Below, one piece after another: positions 9,075-16,995 of a stretch of DNA of 64,000 nt. Under the pieces are notes generated by a model. That model was not told where the DNA came from. It was given only the letters and a program-made list of their open reading frames with translations, and made no database searches. Positions within the stretch are counted from its first letter, which is position 1, and each line of letters starts with the position of its first letter. Position numbers and translations under genes: made by a program. The stretch is taken from positions 1,488,001 through 1,552,000 of the forward strand of contig NZ_CP071839.1 in assembly GCF_017526105.1 (NCBI RefSeq), written 5' to 3'. Origin of the DNA: Streptomyces cyanogenus (GTDB lineage: Bacteria > Actinomycetota > Actinomycetes > Streptomycetales > Streptomycetaceae).

Positions 9075-9409
9075 GGGACCCTCACCACCGCTACGGAGAC
9101 GCCGCTGGTCACGGAGTAGGTGATGGTGGCTAGCCCCGTCGTCGGGTCCGCGTACAGGTTGTAGATCAGCGGAATGACCCCGATGCCCGTGTTCGCGGCG
9201 ACGCTGAACGTCGAGTCCGCCACGGCGAGGCGGCCGTCGATTTGCCCCGGTGTCGTCAGCGTCACCGTGCATGCGCTGGCGTTGGTGTTCTTGACGTAGA
9301 GGAACGTGCCGGAGCCGCAGGCGGCGGTGTCGCCGTTTGTGGCTGCCACGGGCAGTGAGCCGATGTCGAGCCCCGCATTGGGCACGACGTTGGTGACGAG
9401 CGCGGTCAT
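9071..9409 (-). CDS. small beta-rich virion protein, 112 aa
   Basis: An ATG at 9409 starts a 112-residue Thr/Ala/Val-rich protein (GTFLYVKNTNASACTVTL, FSVAANTGIGVIPL) with the look of a beta-sandwich decoration or tail-associated domain. The motif VKNTNASACTVT is common in small virion proteins that bind capsid or tail surfaces. The function is inferred from location between the tail terminator and tail tube genes. Confidence 0.65.
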   Translation of the reverse strand: MTALVTNVVPNAGLDIGSLPVAATNGDTAACGSGTFLYVKNTNASACTVTLTTPGQIDGRLAVADSTFSVAANTGIGVIPLIYNLYADPTTGLATITYSVTSGVSVAVVRVP

Positions 9410-9460
9410 CCGCGGTCTCTCCTTCTGACTGGCCCAACGGGCGAGATGTCGGCGCCTCGG

Positions 9461-9922
9461 TCAGGCGCCGGAGTAGGCGTCGCAAGACACCTCGAAGACG
9501 ACGACAGCCTGCGCACCCTGCTGCGTCAGCTCCTGTGAGAGGCTGTGCGAGGCGACCATCGCTCTCATCACCGCGCCTCGCAGTCGACGATCCTGGGCGA
9601 TAGCTGCCCCGGCCTCCGTCAGCAGCTCGTAGGCGCGGCGACGGGCCCCCGATAGATCGTCCGTGCCGCGCAGGACCGCCGCAGCACAGCGGATCGTGAA
9701 CTGCTCCCGGTCCGCTGCACCGCCGAGGCCCTCCGTCAGCAGCGTGGACTCCGCGTCCGAGTCGTCCTCGCCGCCTGTCCAACCCACCGTCAGAACCTCC
9801 TGCAGTGTCTGCTGGGAGGTCGTCGGTCCGTCGAGGATCTTCACCTTGGCGAGGCCAGGCCATGCAGCGAACGCCACGACGAGTCCCTCGATCGCGGCAG
9901 GCACCTTCGAGGACCACGGCAT
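9461..9922 (-). CDS. tail terminator (DUF3168-like), 153 aa
   Basis: The start is ATG at 9922, with a GTG one codon upstream at 9925, overlapping the connector stop. Features are LAKVKILDGPTTSQQT near residue 25, a VGWTG strand, FTIRCAAAVLRG, a helix with AYELLTEAGAAIA, and VVVFEVSCDAYSG at the end. This strand-helix pattern, with a hypervariable middle and an AR..AY.LL helix, is typical of tail terminator proteins that cap the tail tube. It directly follows the gp6-like connector. Confidence 0.75.
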   Translation of the reverse strand: MPWSSKVPAAIEGLVVAFAAWPGLAKVKILDGPTTSQQTLQEVLTVGWTGGEDDSDAESTLLTEGLGGAADREQFTIRCAAAVLRGTDDLSGARRRAYELLTEAGAAIAQDRRLRGAVMRAMVASHSLSQELTQQGAQAVVVFEVSCDAYSGA

Positions 9923-10728
9923 CACGCCACCCCCGGCAGCTGCGGGCCGAGCAGCTCCAGGGCGCGGCGCGGTATCGCGAAACCGCGGCCAGCCGACCAG
10001 TTGTCGGAGTCGCCTCCGAGCTGAACGCCCATGGCGCCGCGCTGCGTCTCCCACAGATGCTGAATGATGATCAGCGCCGCGAGACGGTAGCTCTCTGGGA
10101 TGACGGCCTCACCCGCCTGGTACGTGAAGTCCACGGCCCCCGCGAGCAACGCCCCAGACGTGACCGTCAGCAGCCCCGTCCCTTGGTCGACCCGCAGGTT
10201 CATCGGGTCCCACGCGGCCGAGCCATCCGCGGCGGCGACCGACGTCAGGGACAGCACCGGTACCTGCCGGAGCAGCACCTCCCTGGTCCGGCCGACCTGC
10301 TGCCGCTCCACAACCGTGCGCCGCACTACGACCCGGCCGAGCGCTTGCTCCACCGCGCTCGTCGCCGCCCCGATAAAGCCGCGCAACTCATCGTCGTCCG
10401 CGGTCTCCGTTGGGCCCATGTTCAGCTGGGCGCGCGCATCCGCCAGCGACACGATGCCGACCGGAACCGCGGGCCGCACATCGAAGACGTCCGCATACGC
10501 GGTCGTCGGATTCGAGGTGACCAGCCGCCACGCGTGACGGCCGACCTGCGTTGTGACGTAGTCGATCCGCAGCTTGCCCGCGGTGGTCGACGGCAGCGGA
10601 ACGGCCGGGGTGAGCGTGCTGCCGTCGGGGAGGGTGAGCGTGAGCGTCGCTGACGACGGGTCCGTCAACGTTCCGGCCGCGTCGCGGACATCGACAGCGA
10701 TCTGCTGCACGGCGCCGAGGTCAATCAC
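9922..10728 (-). CDS. head-tail connector (gp6-like) with extra N-terminal beta domain, 268 aa
   Basis: A GTG start at 10728 overlaps the upstream stop. Residues 1-85 form an Ig-like beta domain (DGSTLTPAVPLPSTTAGKLR). From residue 90 the sequence SLADARAQLNMGPTETADDD and ELRGFIGAATSAVEQALGR matches the helical gp6-type connector start, which normally begins such proteins. The end is a helix of AALIIIQHLWETQRG type. The protein joins portal to tail. The N-terminal addition could be a fused decoration domain. Confidence 0.8.
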   Translation of the reverse strand: MIDLGAVQQIAVDVRDAAGTLTDPSSATLTLTLPDGSTLTPAVPLPSTTAGKLRIDYVTTQVGRHAWRLVTSNPTTAYADVFDVRPAVPVGIVSLADARAQLNMGPTETADDDELRGFIGAATSAVEQALGRVVVRRTVVERQQVGRTREVLLRQVPVLSLTSVAAADGSAAWDPMNLRVDQGTGLLTVTSGALLAGAVDFTYQAGEAVIPESYRLAALIIIQHLWETQRGAMGVQLGGDSDNWSAGRGFAIPRRALELLGPQLPGVA

Positions 10729-11795
10729 GTGGAGCCTCCCGACGCCGTAGGAACCAGAACCTTGCCGCTCGATGCCGTCGGAGCACTCCCTGCGCCCGCA
10801 CCCGCATTCGGCGAAGCCGTCACGCCAGGTCCCGACGTCCCCCGAACCGCCGCGGACGCCACCGATCCCGCGGCCAACAGTGCGACTCCCGCAGCCACAG
10901 CGCCGACGCCGTACCTGCCCCGAATGCCGCCCGCAGACAAGCCGGCAAAGCCTGCCAGTGACGCGCCGTCGGTGAATCCCGCCGTCCCGGATGCCGACAG
11001 GCCTGCCGCAGCCGAGGCGGGTGCGACCCCCACCGCGGCGACCGCCCCTGCAGCGGAGATTGCAGCGGTCACGGCACTGGACGCCGCCGCGGAAGCGTTG
11101 CGCGTGCCACCCGCGGTGAGCGTTGCGGTCACCGATTCGGAGGCCGACCCGCCTGCGGCCAGTTGACCTGCCGCCGAGAGTCCCGCCGTGGCCGCCTGGG
11201 CAGCGCCGCTGGCGGTGGCGCGCAGGCCTGACGCGGACAGTGTTGCGGTGCTGGACAGTGCTGCGTCGCCGGTGACGCCGGAGGTGACATCCGCCGCGGT
11301 GAAGTCATCGAAACGGAGCAGGTTCGTCGACTCGGCGCGGAGCCCGACGCTGGTACCGGTCGTGACGGCGGTATCGGTCACCGTGACGCGTGCGACGCCG
11401 TTGACGAACCCTTTGATCGTCGAGCCGACCGCCTGGATCTTCGCGACGTCACCAGCGACGGCTGCCCCGGAGAAGGAGCCGATGGAGGTGAAGCTGCCGC
11501 CCACGTTCGAGAAGAGAACCCACGACGTGCCGTCATTCCGCCACAGATAGCCGCTGGTGAAGGCCGTGTTGCCGCGGCACCAGACACCGTGGCTGACAGC
11601 TCCGGTGGCGGCGATCGTCACCTGCGCGGAGTGATCGTTGGTGGCCATCGCGGTCGCGGCACGGATGATGATCGTGCCGCCCGCAGTCCCCGACGAGAGC
11701 TGGTTGGAGACGATTGTCCAGAGGCCGGTCAAGTCAACCCAGTTGGCTCCCGGGGCGCCGTTCGCCCTGTTGAAGTCGTCGGTGAAGGTCGTCAC
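10725..11795 (-). CDS. lectin-like virion protein with Ala/Gly-rich repeats, 356 aa
   Basis: A GTG start at 11795 follows GGGGAGGG. Residues 1-170 look like a concanavalin-A-like/LamG domain (DDFNRANGAPGANWVDLTG, then LRAESTNLLRFDDFTAADV). Residues 170-356 are extremely Ala/Gly/Ser-rich with degenerate repeats of about 20-25 residues (AGLSAAG, ATLSASG, AGLSASG). This suggests a carbohydrate-binding head on a flexible or fibrous stalk, possibly displayed on the capsid or neck because the gene lies between the capsid and connector genes. The function is inferred. Confidence 0.7.
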   Translation of the reverse strand: MTTFTDDFNRANGAPGANWVDLTGLWTIVSNQLSSGTAGGTIIIRAATAMATNDHSAQVTIAATGAVSHGVWCRGNTAFTSGYLWRNDGTSWVLFSNVGGSFTSIGSFSGAAVAGDVAKIQAVGSTIKGFVNGVARVTVTDTAVTTGTSVGLRAESTNLLRFDDFTAADVTSGVTGDAALSSTATLSASGLRATASGAAQAATAGLSAAGQLAAGGSASESVTATLTAGGTRNASAAASSAVTAAISAAGAVAAVGVAPASAAAGLSASGTAGFTDGASLAGFAGLSAGGIRGRYGVGAVAAGVALLAAGSVASAAVRGTSGPGVTASPNAGAGAGSAPTASSGKVLVPTASGGST

Positions 11796-11815
11796 GAGCC
11801 CTCCCCGTCAGGGCG

Positions 11816-12211
11816 TCAGCTCGCCTGCGGGCTGAGGCTCACACCGAGCGTGTTCAGCGTGAAAGTGTCGCCCGACGCCCACGCCTTCGACGCCGACAAC
11901 GCCACGGAGAACAGGAAAGTCCCCGCGCTGCTGGCCGTCCACACCGAGATGTCCGTGAGCGTCTCCGACGTGCCACCGTTCGTCCACGGGCCCACCGCCC
12001 CCGACAGGGCGAGCGCCGACCCGGACGACGAGGCAGAGAACGTCGCCTGGATCCTGGTCGTCGAACCCGCGCTGATCGCCGTTGTGCCCGCGGCACCCGG
12101 GTTGGCGGTGTGCAGCTGGACGTAGGTCGACACCGGGCCGAACGCTGCGCCTGCACTCCGCAATGTGTTCAGCCAGTTCGACACCAGCGTGGTGCTCAGC
12201 CCCTCAGCCAT
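11816..12211 (-). CDS. small virion protein, 131 aa
   Basis: ATG at 12211 overlaps the 37-codon upstream gene. The N-terminus (LVSNWLNTLRSAG, YVQLHTANPGAAGTTAI) is a pattern I associate with small actinophage structural proteins that start with an amphipathic helix and continue as a jelly-roll or Ig-like fold. The remainder is Ser/Thr/Ala-rich beta sequence (TLTDISVWTASSAGTFLFS). A decoration or fibre-associated role is likely; I see no catalytic motif. Confidence 0.7.
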   Translation of the reverse strand: MAEGLSTTLVSNWLNTLRSAGAAFGPVSTYVQLHTANPGAAGTTAISAGSTTRIQATFSASSSGSALALSGAVGPWTNGGTSETLTDISVWTASSAGTFLFSVALSASKAWASGDTFTLNTLGVSLSPQAS

Positions 12212-12317
12212 CGGTCGACTCCTCCTCGCAAGGCTCGTCGGCCTCCGATTGCTGGCCGCCAGCGGGAACGACTTCCCCGCTGGCCTCCACCGTCAGGACG
12301 AAGGACTGAGCTTCCAT
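12204..12317 (-). CDS. mini-protein, 37 aa
   Basis: ATG at 12317 overlaps the stop of the upstream gene (ATGA) and its own stop overlaps the next start, so it is coupled on both sides. The peptide starts MEAQSFVLTVEASGE and ends acidic (CEEESTDG). The overlap geometry is the main support; the function is unknown. Confidence 0.6.
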   Translation of the reverse strand: MEAQSFVLTVEASGEVVPAGGQQSEADEPCEEESTDG

Positions 12318-12778
12318 CACGCCCCCTTGCTGCTCTCAGAGGGCTTCGCCCGGGTGCTGCGGCGCGGCTTCGACTCGGCCGCCGATGCCGACGGCTTCTC
12401 AGCCTGCGCCTGCTCCACGTCCTGGGTGACCTCGTGCGGCGGGTGCTGGTCGTCGGCGCGGGCGGCCACGTCCCGGTTCTCCGGCTCGGCGGCGACCATC
12501 GCCACATCCTTCTGGCCCTGCACCACGGGGTCCCGGCCGCCGTCCTTGGGCAGGTAGGCGTCACCGACCGGCCCGTCGAAGGTCGGCACGCCACGCTTCT
12601 CCGCGTCGCCCGGGACCGCCCTCTCGACGTCCCGGTCCTTGTCGCCGACCGGCTCCGCGATGCCGGATGCGCACAGCGACGCCCCTTCCTCGTCGGAGAC
12701 GTCGAAGGCTTCGCCGCGCTTGGGCCACGGCTGGCCGTCACGCGAGCCGGACACGTCGGTCATCATGCGAACACGCAT
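12317..12778 (-). CDS. acidic head-region protein, 153 aa
   Basis: ATG at 12778 after GAGAGG. The N-terminal 40 residues (MRVRMMTDVSGSRDGQPWP, then RGEAFDVSDEEGASLCASG) look like the small beta-barrel found in many phage head proteins; the rest is charged and probably disordered, ending in a Lys/Arg/Ser-rich tail. It lies two genes after the capsid gene. A decoration or scaffold-like role is possible but unproven. Confidence 0.65.
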   Translation of the reverse strand: MRVRMMTDVSGSRDGQPWPKRGEAFDVSDEEGASLCASGIAEPVGDKDRDVERAVPGDAEKRGVPTFDGPVGDAYLPKDGGRDPVVQGQKDVAMVAAEPENRDVAARADDQHPPHEVTQDVEQAQAEKPSASAAESKPRRSTRAKPSESSKGA

Positions 12779-12791
12779 CGATCTGCCTCTC

Positions 12792-13010
12792 TCAGTTGGC
12801 GATGATCCCGGCGTCGCGCAGGGCCGCCGTCAGGGCGTTGATGCGCTGCACGAGCGTGGCGAAGTTGTTGTTGATCGTTGACTGGGTGGGGGTGCTGGTG
12901 ACGTCGACCGTCCCCGCAGCGGGTGTGCCCGCGGCGCTCGTCAGATCGGCCAGACTGGCTCGAACTGCCAGTGCGCCGTCCGTCCCGAGGACTTGCTGCC
13001 CCTTGGTCAT
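12792..13010 (-). CDS. head fibre-like small protein, 72 aa
   Basis: The ATG at 13010 starts a 72-residue protein with an Ala/Thr-rich N-half and a C-terminal helix INNNFATLVQRINALTAALR with heptad spacing, which could trimerise. The opening MTKGQQVLGTDG and the position right after the capsid gene recall head fibre proteins of actinophages. The similarity is weak and based on layout. Confidence 0.6.
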   Translation of the reverse strand: MTKGQQVLGTDGALAVRASLADLTSAAGTPAAGTVDVTSTPTQSTINNNFATLVQRINALTAALRDAGIIAN

Positions 13011-13082
13011 GGACTTCTCCTGTGGTGTGACTGACGGCCGGGGAGCGAACCGACAGGCCGCTCCCCGGTGATGCGCCGCGGC

Positions 13083-14345
13083 CTACGCTGCGTTGCCGGC
13101 GTAGTACTTCACGGCGCCCGTGAGGTCGACGAGAGAGCAGTCGGCGCGCAGCAGGGCCCGGAAGGTGACCAGGTCCGTGTTGAACGCGTAGTCGTCAGAC
13201 CGCTCGAAGCGGACGCCGCCCGCGAAGCGGACGAAGAACTGGCTGAAGTCGCCGAACAGGACCGACTTGGCGGACAGGCCGACAGCCGGCACGTTCGGGT
13301 CGGTCAGGACCGGCTTGCCGAGGAGCAGGTCGGGGGCCCCGGCCTGCAGGGACGGCTGCCATATGTACTGGCCGGTGGTGTCCTTCAGCTTGCGGGCGGC
13401 ACCGACGGTCGCATCCCGCATGATCCACTTGCAGGATGCGGACGCCCGGTACGGCGCGATGACCGAGTAGAACAGGTCGATCATGTTGTCGCCGGAGAAG
13501 CCGCCCGTGACACCGGACTGCCCGGTCACGCCGAGCGTGGCGTCGGTGAGGATGCCCCGCGGCTGGCCGGTACCGGTACCTGCGATGGCGTGCGCACCGA
13601 ACGCGTTACCCAGCGCGCGACCGGCCTGCATGGCGAGGTAGCCCTCCAGGTCGACGCCGGTGTCGTCGAGGAGTTCGCGCGACACCTGGATCATCGTGCC
13701 GTACTTGTAGGCACCGAGAGGTACCTGCCCGAACGCCGGGTCAGAGACGCCGATCGCGTTGCCCTCGGTAACGATCGCCGCCGAGCTGTGCGCGGTCGTC
13801 TTCGGGACCTGGATGACCTCACCCGAGTTGGTGTTCAGGATCGTCGCACCCGCCTGCATGATCGCCGACACCTCAATAAGGTGCGCGATCAGCCGGTCGT
13901 AGAAGCCGGTCGGAACCGTGTTGCCGCCCGCGGTCGCCGTGCCCTTCACCAGCGTCCGGTAGTCGACCGGCCCGTCCGGAGTCACGTCGAAGAACCGGCC
14001 CCGCTCACCGCGCAGGAACGACCGCAGCTCCTCGCTGTTGCCGCCCTGCGCCGCGGGCTGCTCGCCGCGGCGCTCCACCTGACCACCGCCGGAGCCCCCC
14101 GAGCGCTGGCCGCCGCCGTGCAGCCTCTCGAAGGCCTCGTCGGCGTCCTTCGCCCGCTGCTCGGTGTCCAGCGCCGCCTTGATGCGCTGGTCAAGCTTGT
14201 CGAGCTCCTCGTTCATCACGTCCCACTGGCCCTGCTCCTCGGCCGTGAGATTGCGGTTTTCCTCCGTGCTGCGGTCGGCGATCGTCTTCATCTGCTCCCA
14301 GACCTGGGCGCGCCGCTCACGAAGCCTCTGAACCATTTCCGACAT
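13083..14345 (-). CDS. major capsid protein, HK97 fold, 420 aa
   Basis: The ATG at 14345 begins with a charged coiled coil (residues 1-75, MSEMVQRLRERRAQVWEQM), the delta/scaffold domain of HK97-type capsids, followed by a Gly/Gln/Ser-rich linker (76-105) where the protease would cut. From residue 120 come hallmark segments: VPTGFYDRLIAHLIEVSA, QVPKTTAHSSAAIVTEGN, IQVSRELLDDTGVDLEGYL, and a C-terminal VRFERSDDYAFNTDLVTFR. It follows the prohead protease gene. Expected product: several hundred copies per icosahedral head. Confidence 0.95.
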   Translation of the reverse strand: MSEMVQRLRERRAQVWEQMKTIADRSTEENRNLTAEEQGQWDVMNEELDKLDQRIKAALDTEQRAKDADEAFERLHGGGQRSGGSGGGQVERRGEQPAAQGGNSEELRSFLRGERGRFFDVTPDGPVDYRTLVKGTATAGGNTVPTGFYDRLIAHLIEVSAIMQAGATILNTNSGEVIQVPKTTAHSSAAIVTEGNAIGVSDPAFGQVPLGAYKYGTMIQVSRELLDDTGVDLEGYLAMQAGRALGNAFGAHAIAGTGTGQPRGILTDATLGVTGQSGVTGGFSGDNMIDLFYSVIAPYRASASCKWIMRDATVGAARKLKDTTGQYIWQPSLQAGAPDLLLGKPVLTDPNVPAVGLSAKSVLFGDFSQFFVRFAGGVRFERSDDYAFNTDLVTFRALLRADCSLVDLTGAVKYYAGNAA

Positions 14346-14621
14346 GGGTGTGGACTCCTCGTCCGCTCGAAATCGATCTCGAACGGGGAGCCCGCGCGGT
14401 CCCGCACCCTGGTGGATGCCTGCGGCCGGCGCCTTTTCGCTACCGGCGGTCCGCTGATCGCTGCCTCGTGTCGCACGCTGGCCCGTTGTGTGCTTCACCG
14501 CACCCAGAGCGGACACCGACCGGGAGAGCCCAAGTCGACGCCGTGGCAGTGCGGCTACGCGGTCCAAGAACGGCGTACCGCCCCCATGAAACGGGGGTCT
14601 TAGGGGGGTCTGAGGCGAGGC

Positions 14622-15338
14622 TCAGACGTAGGGGTCTTCACGGCGGGCCAGCAGAGCGGCTGCAGCGGCGTGACCCGCCATGCCGCGACGCACCTTCTTC
14701 GGCTGCGGCCCATCGGTGCGGACGAAGAACTTGCGCAGCTCGTCCTGCTCAGCCAGCGACCGCACCTCCTCTAGGGGCGCGTCGAACTTGTGCGCCAGCG
14801 AGCGCAGGCCCGCAGTGCTGTCCGCATAGGCCGGGGTGTTCACCGGGGCCACATCAACCAACTGCACGCCCGTCAGGCGGCGCAGCGGGTAACCCTGCTC
14901 GGTCGTCGACCAGTCGTCGGCGACCGTGCGGAATGCGAACGACGACTTACGGACGTCACCGCGCTCCACGAGCTCCACCACGTGCGCCATCGCGGCCGGC
15001 GGGAGCACGTCGTAGGACAGCCCGTAGGCATCCAGGCTCATCCGAAGAGTTCCGGCCGCCGTCGTGCCCAGCAGCTGGTTGTCGTCGTGGTTGTAGCGGG
15101 CGATGACCTCGGGCCACCCGTCGCCGCGGGACTGGTTGAAGGCGATCGGGTCGACGATCTCGACGAAGCCGCCCAGGTTGCGGGATTGACGGTTGAAGAC
15201 TGCGGCGTAGCCGCCGATGCGCTTCTGCCCCTGGTCGGCGCGCAGTTCTGCCTTGCCGGTATCGCCGGAGGTGTACCGGCGCTCGATTTCCACGGTGCTG
15301 CCTCCTACGGCGGTCCGGGTGATGTTGCGATCAGGCAC
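14622..15338 (-). CDS. HK97-family prohead protease, 238 aa
   Basis: GTG at 15338 overlaps the portal stop by eight bases. Characteristic blocks are GYAAVFNRQSRNLGGFVE, then IARYNHDDNQLLGTT (catalytic His region), SYDVLPPAAMAHVVELVERG, VRKSSFAFRTV (Ser region) and LRRLTGVQLVDVAPVNTPAY. This is the order seen in U35-type prohead proteases, which trim the capsid delta domain during maturation. The C-terminal 50 residues are charged. The 14346-14621 stretch downstream has no gene. Confidence 0.93.
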   Translation of the reverse strand: MPDRNITRTAVGGSTVEIERRYTSGDTGKAELRADQGQKRIGGYAAVFNRQSRNLGGFVEIVDPIAFNQSRGDGWPEVIARYNHDDNQLLGTTAAGTLRMSLDAYGLSYDVLPPAAMAHVVELVERGDVRKSSFAFRTVADDWSTTEQGYPLRRLTGVQLVDVAPVNTPAYADSTAGLRSLAHKFDAPLEEVRSLAEQDELRKFFVRTDGPQPKKVRRGMAGHAAAAALLARREDPYV

Positions 15339-16743
15339 GGTCGCGTTCCTCACGGACGAGACGCAGCCTGGGATCCTCTGTGCTGCGGATCGATGGCGGA
15401 CTGATCGACACGCCGGCTGCGATCGGCAAGGGGGTGTAGTCCCGTCCTTGGTCGTCCGGCAGCGGCGGCATGTTCTCCTTGTTGCGGATCTCGTCGATGT
15501 TCGCGCCGCCGATGAGCCGCTGCTTCTCATAGATCGACCAGCGGGTCAGCGGGTCCAGGCGGATCAGGGCGTCAGCGTCGAACTTCACGCACTGGCCGCG
15601 CGGAATCAGCATGGACAGATGAGACTCCAGCGTGCTCATCCACGGCAGCAGCGTCAGCTGGATCAACTCGATCTCCCGCTGCTCGGGTGAGCTGTACGAC
15701 ATGCTGCCGCCGGTCTCGCCGCCGATCAGCTCCGGCGGCACCCCGTAGATCGCCGCCAGCTGCGTGGCGCCAAGCTTCAGCGTGGAGATGAACTGCGCCT
15801 CGTAAGCGGGCACGGTGATGGGGTTGTAGTCCCAGTCTTTGCCATAGACGATCGGCTGCCGGGTCCGGATAGCCTCCATCAGGCGGGCCTTGATGACTGC
15901 GGAGTCCGCCTGGTCTACCGTCTGGGTGGTGTTCTTGAAGGTGCCCGGCGGAACCCCGCCCGTCGAGTGCCACGCCTCCATGTACTCCTGCGCGGCCAGA
16001 TTCGTCCTCGCCATCGAGGCGAACGCGCCGATCGGCGACAGGCCCAGCACCTTGCCCGGCAGCGTGAACCACGGAATGTGAACGATGTCCGTGCGGTCCA
16101 CACGGTTGCCGAGCACGTACCAGATCGGATTGACAAAGGACCCCTCGCCGGAGGGAGCCGAGTCGACGACCTGCACCCAGTCCATCGGCAGCCACTCAAC
16201 CATCACCGGATAGCCGAGGTAGTCCCGGGCCGTGACGTAGCCGACCGCGTTCCCCCGGTACACCATCGATAGAACAGCCCGCTTGATCCAGTCGTGCAAG
16301 TTGCCCTGCACCGATGGGTTCGCGAACAAGCTCGACAGCGGCAGCTGCTGAACCGAGCCGCTGGACTCCCGGAACTGTCGCAGCGGTGCCGCCGCGATGT
16401 TCGACGACAGCAGCCGCCCTGCCGCATACACGGGGGCCAGGCGAAGCACCCGGTCCACACCGACCGAGCCGTTGCCTCCCCCGCCGCCCTGCGCCCAGGG
16501 CACCGAGTCGATAGAGCGCTGCTCGGTCCGTGACCGCGTCTCCACCCCAACAACCCAGGCACCGAGTTGCCGAAATCCATGAGCCACAAAGCCGAGCCGA
16601 CGACCCCATGTAGCGCGGGCGGTCGCCCGCCAACTGCTCGTGGAACGACCGCGGGCTTCCATCCACACGTCACCCACAAGTACCGGCCCCGCGTTCTCCG
16701 CTGGCCGGCTCGAAGCGCGACGGAACCAACGTCGAATGCCCAT
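15331..16743 (-). CDS. portal protein, 470 aa
   Basis: ATG at 16743 forms an ATGA overlap with the gene before it. Portal-family blocks are visible: RVLRLAPVYAAGRLLSSNIA near residue 95, then the NLHDWIKRAVLSMVYRGNA and GYVTARDYLGYP regions, LGLSPIGAFASMA, MEAWHSTGGVPPGTFK, LGATQLAAIYGVPPELIGG near 340 and a C-terminal NKENMPPLPDDQGRDYTPL. This HK97-type portal forms the dodecameric DNA channel. A basic N-terminal extension of about 80 residues precedes the core. Confidence 0.95.
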   Translation of the reverse strand: MGIRRWFRRASSRPAENAGPVLVGDVWMEARGRSTSSWRATARATWGRRLGFVAHGFRQLGAWVVGVETRSRTEQRSIDSVPWAQGGGGGNGSVGVDRVLRLAPVYAAGRLLSSNIAAAPLRQFRESSGSVQQLPLSSLFANPSVQGNLHDWIKRAVLSMVYRGNAVGYVTARDYLGYPVMVEWLPMDWVQVVDSAPSGEGSFVNPIWYVLGNRVDRTDIVHIPWFTLPGKVLGLSPIGAFASMARTNLAAQEYMEAWHSTGGVPPGTFKNTTQTVDQADSAVIKARLMEAIRTRQPIVYGKDWDYNPITVPAYEAQFISTLKLGATQLAAIYGVPPELIGGETGGSMSYSSPEQREIELIQLTLLPWMSTLESHLSMLIPRGQCVKFDADALIRLDPLTRWSIYEKQRLIGGANIDEIRNKENMPPLPDDQGRDYTPLPIAAGVSISPPSIRSTEDPRLRLVREERDRA

Positions 16744-16982
16744 CACGCCTCCCACCAGCCGCTGTCATCAGGCTCGTAGCCGGCGATCCAGAAGCCGACT
16801 CGCTCACGGCCTCGCCGGACAGCGTCCAGGTACGCCCAGCGCCACCGCCGGTACAGGGACGGTCGCGGCGGCGACGGCGGCGGCGTCATGCCATCCGGCA
16901 GCGGCAGCCCTGCATCCAGCAGCTGCTGCCCCGAGACCGGAACGCAGTGGCCGATCTTCTTCACTTGCAGGTGCTCAGACAT
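16743..16982 (-). CDS. small protein between terminase and portal, 79 aa
   Basis: ATG at 16982, 14 bases after the terminase stop, and overlapping the portal start. The sequence is Pro/Arg/Trp-rich (PSPPRPSLYRRWRWAYLD, then a Trp-rich acidic end). No family is recognised. Similar small genes lie between terminase and portal in many actinophages. Confidence 0.65.
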   Translation of the reverse strand: MSEHLQVKKIGHCVPVSGQQLLDAGLPLPDGMTPPPSPPRPSLYRRWRWAYLDAVRRGRERVGFWIAGYEPDDSGWWEA

Positions 16983-16995
16983 GGAGCACGCCCTC

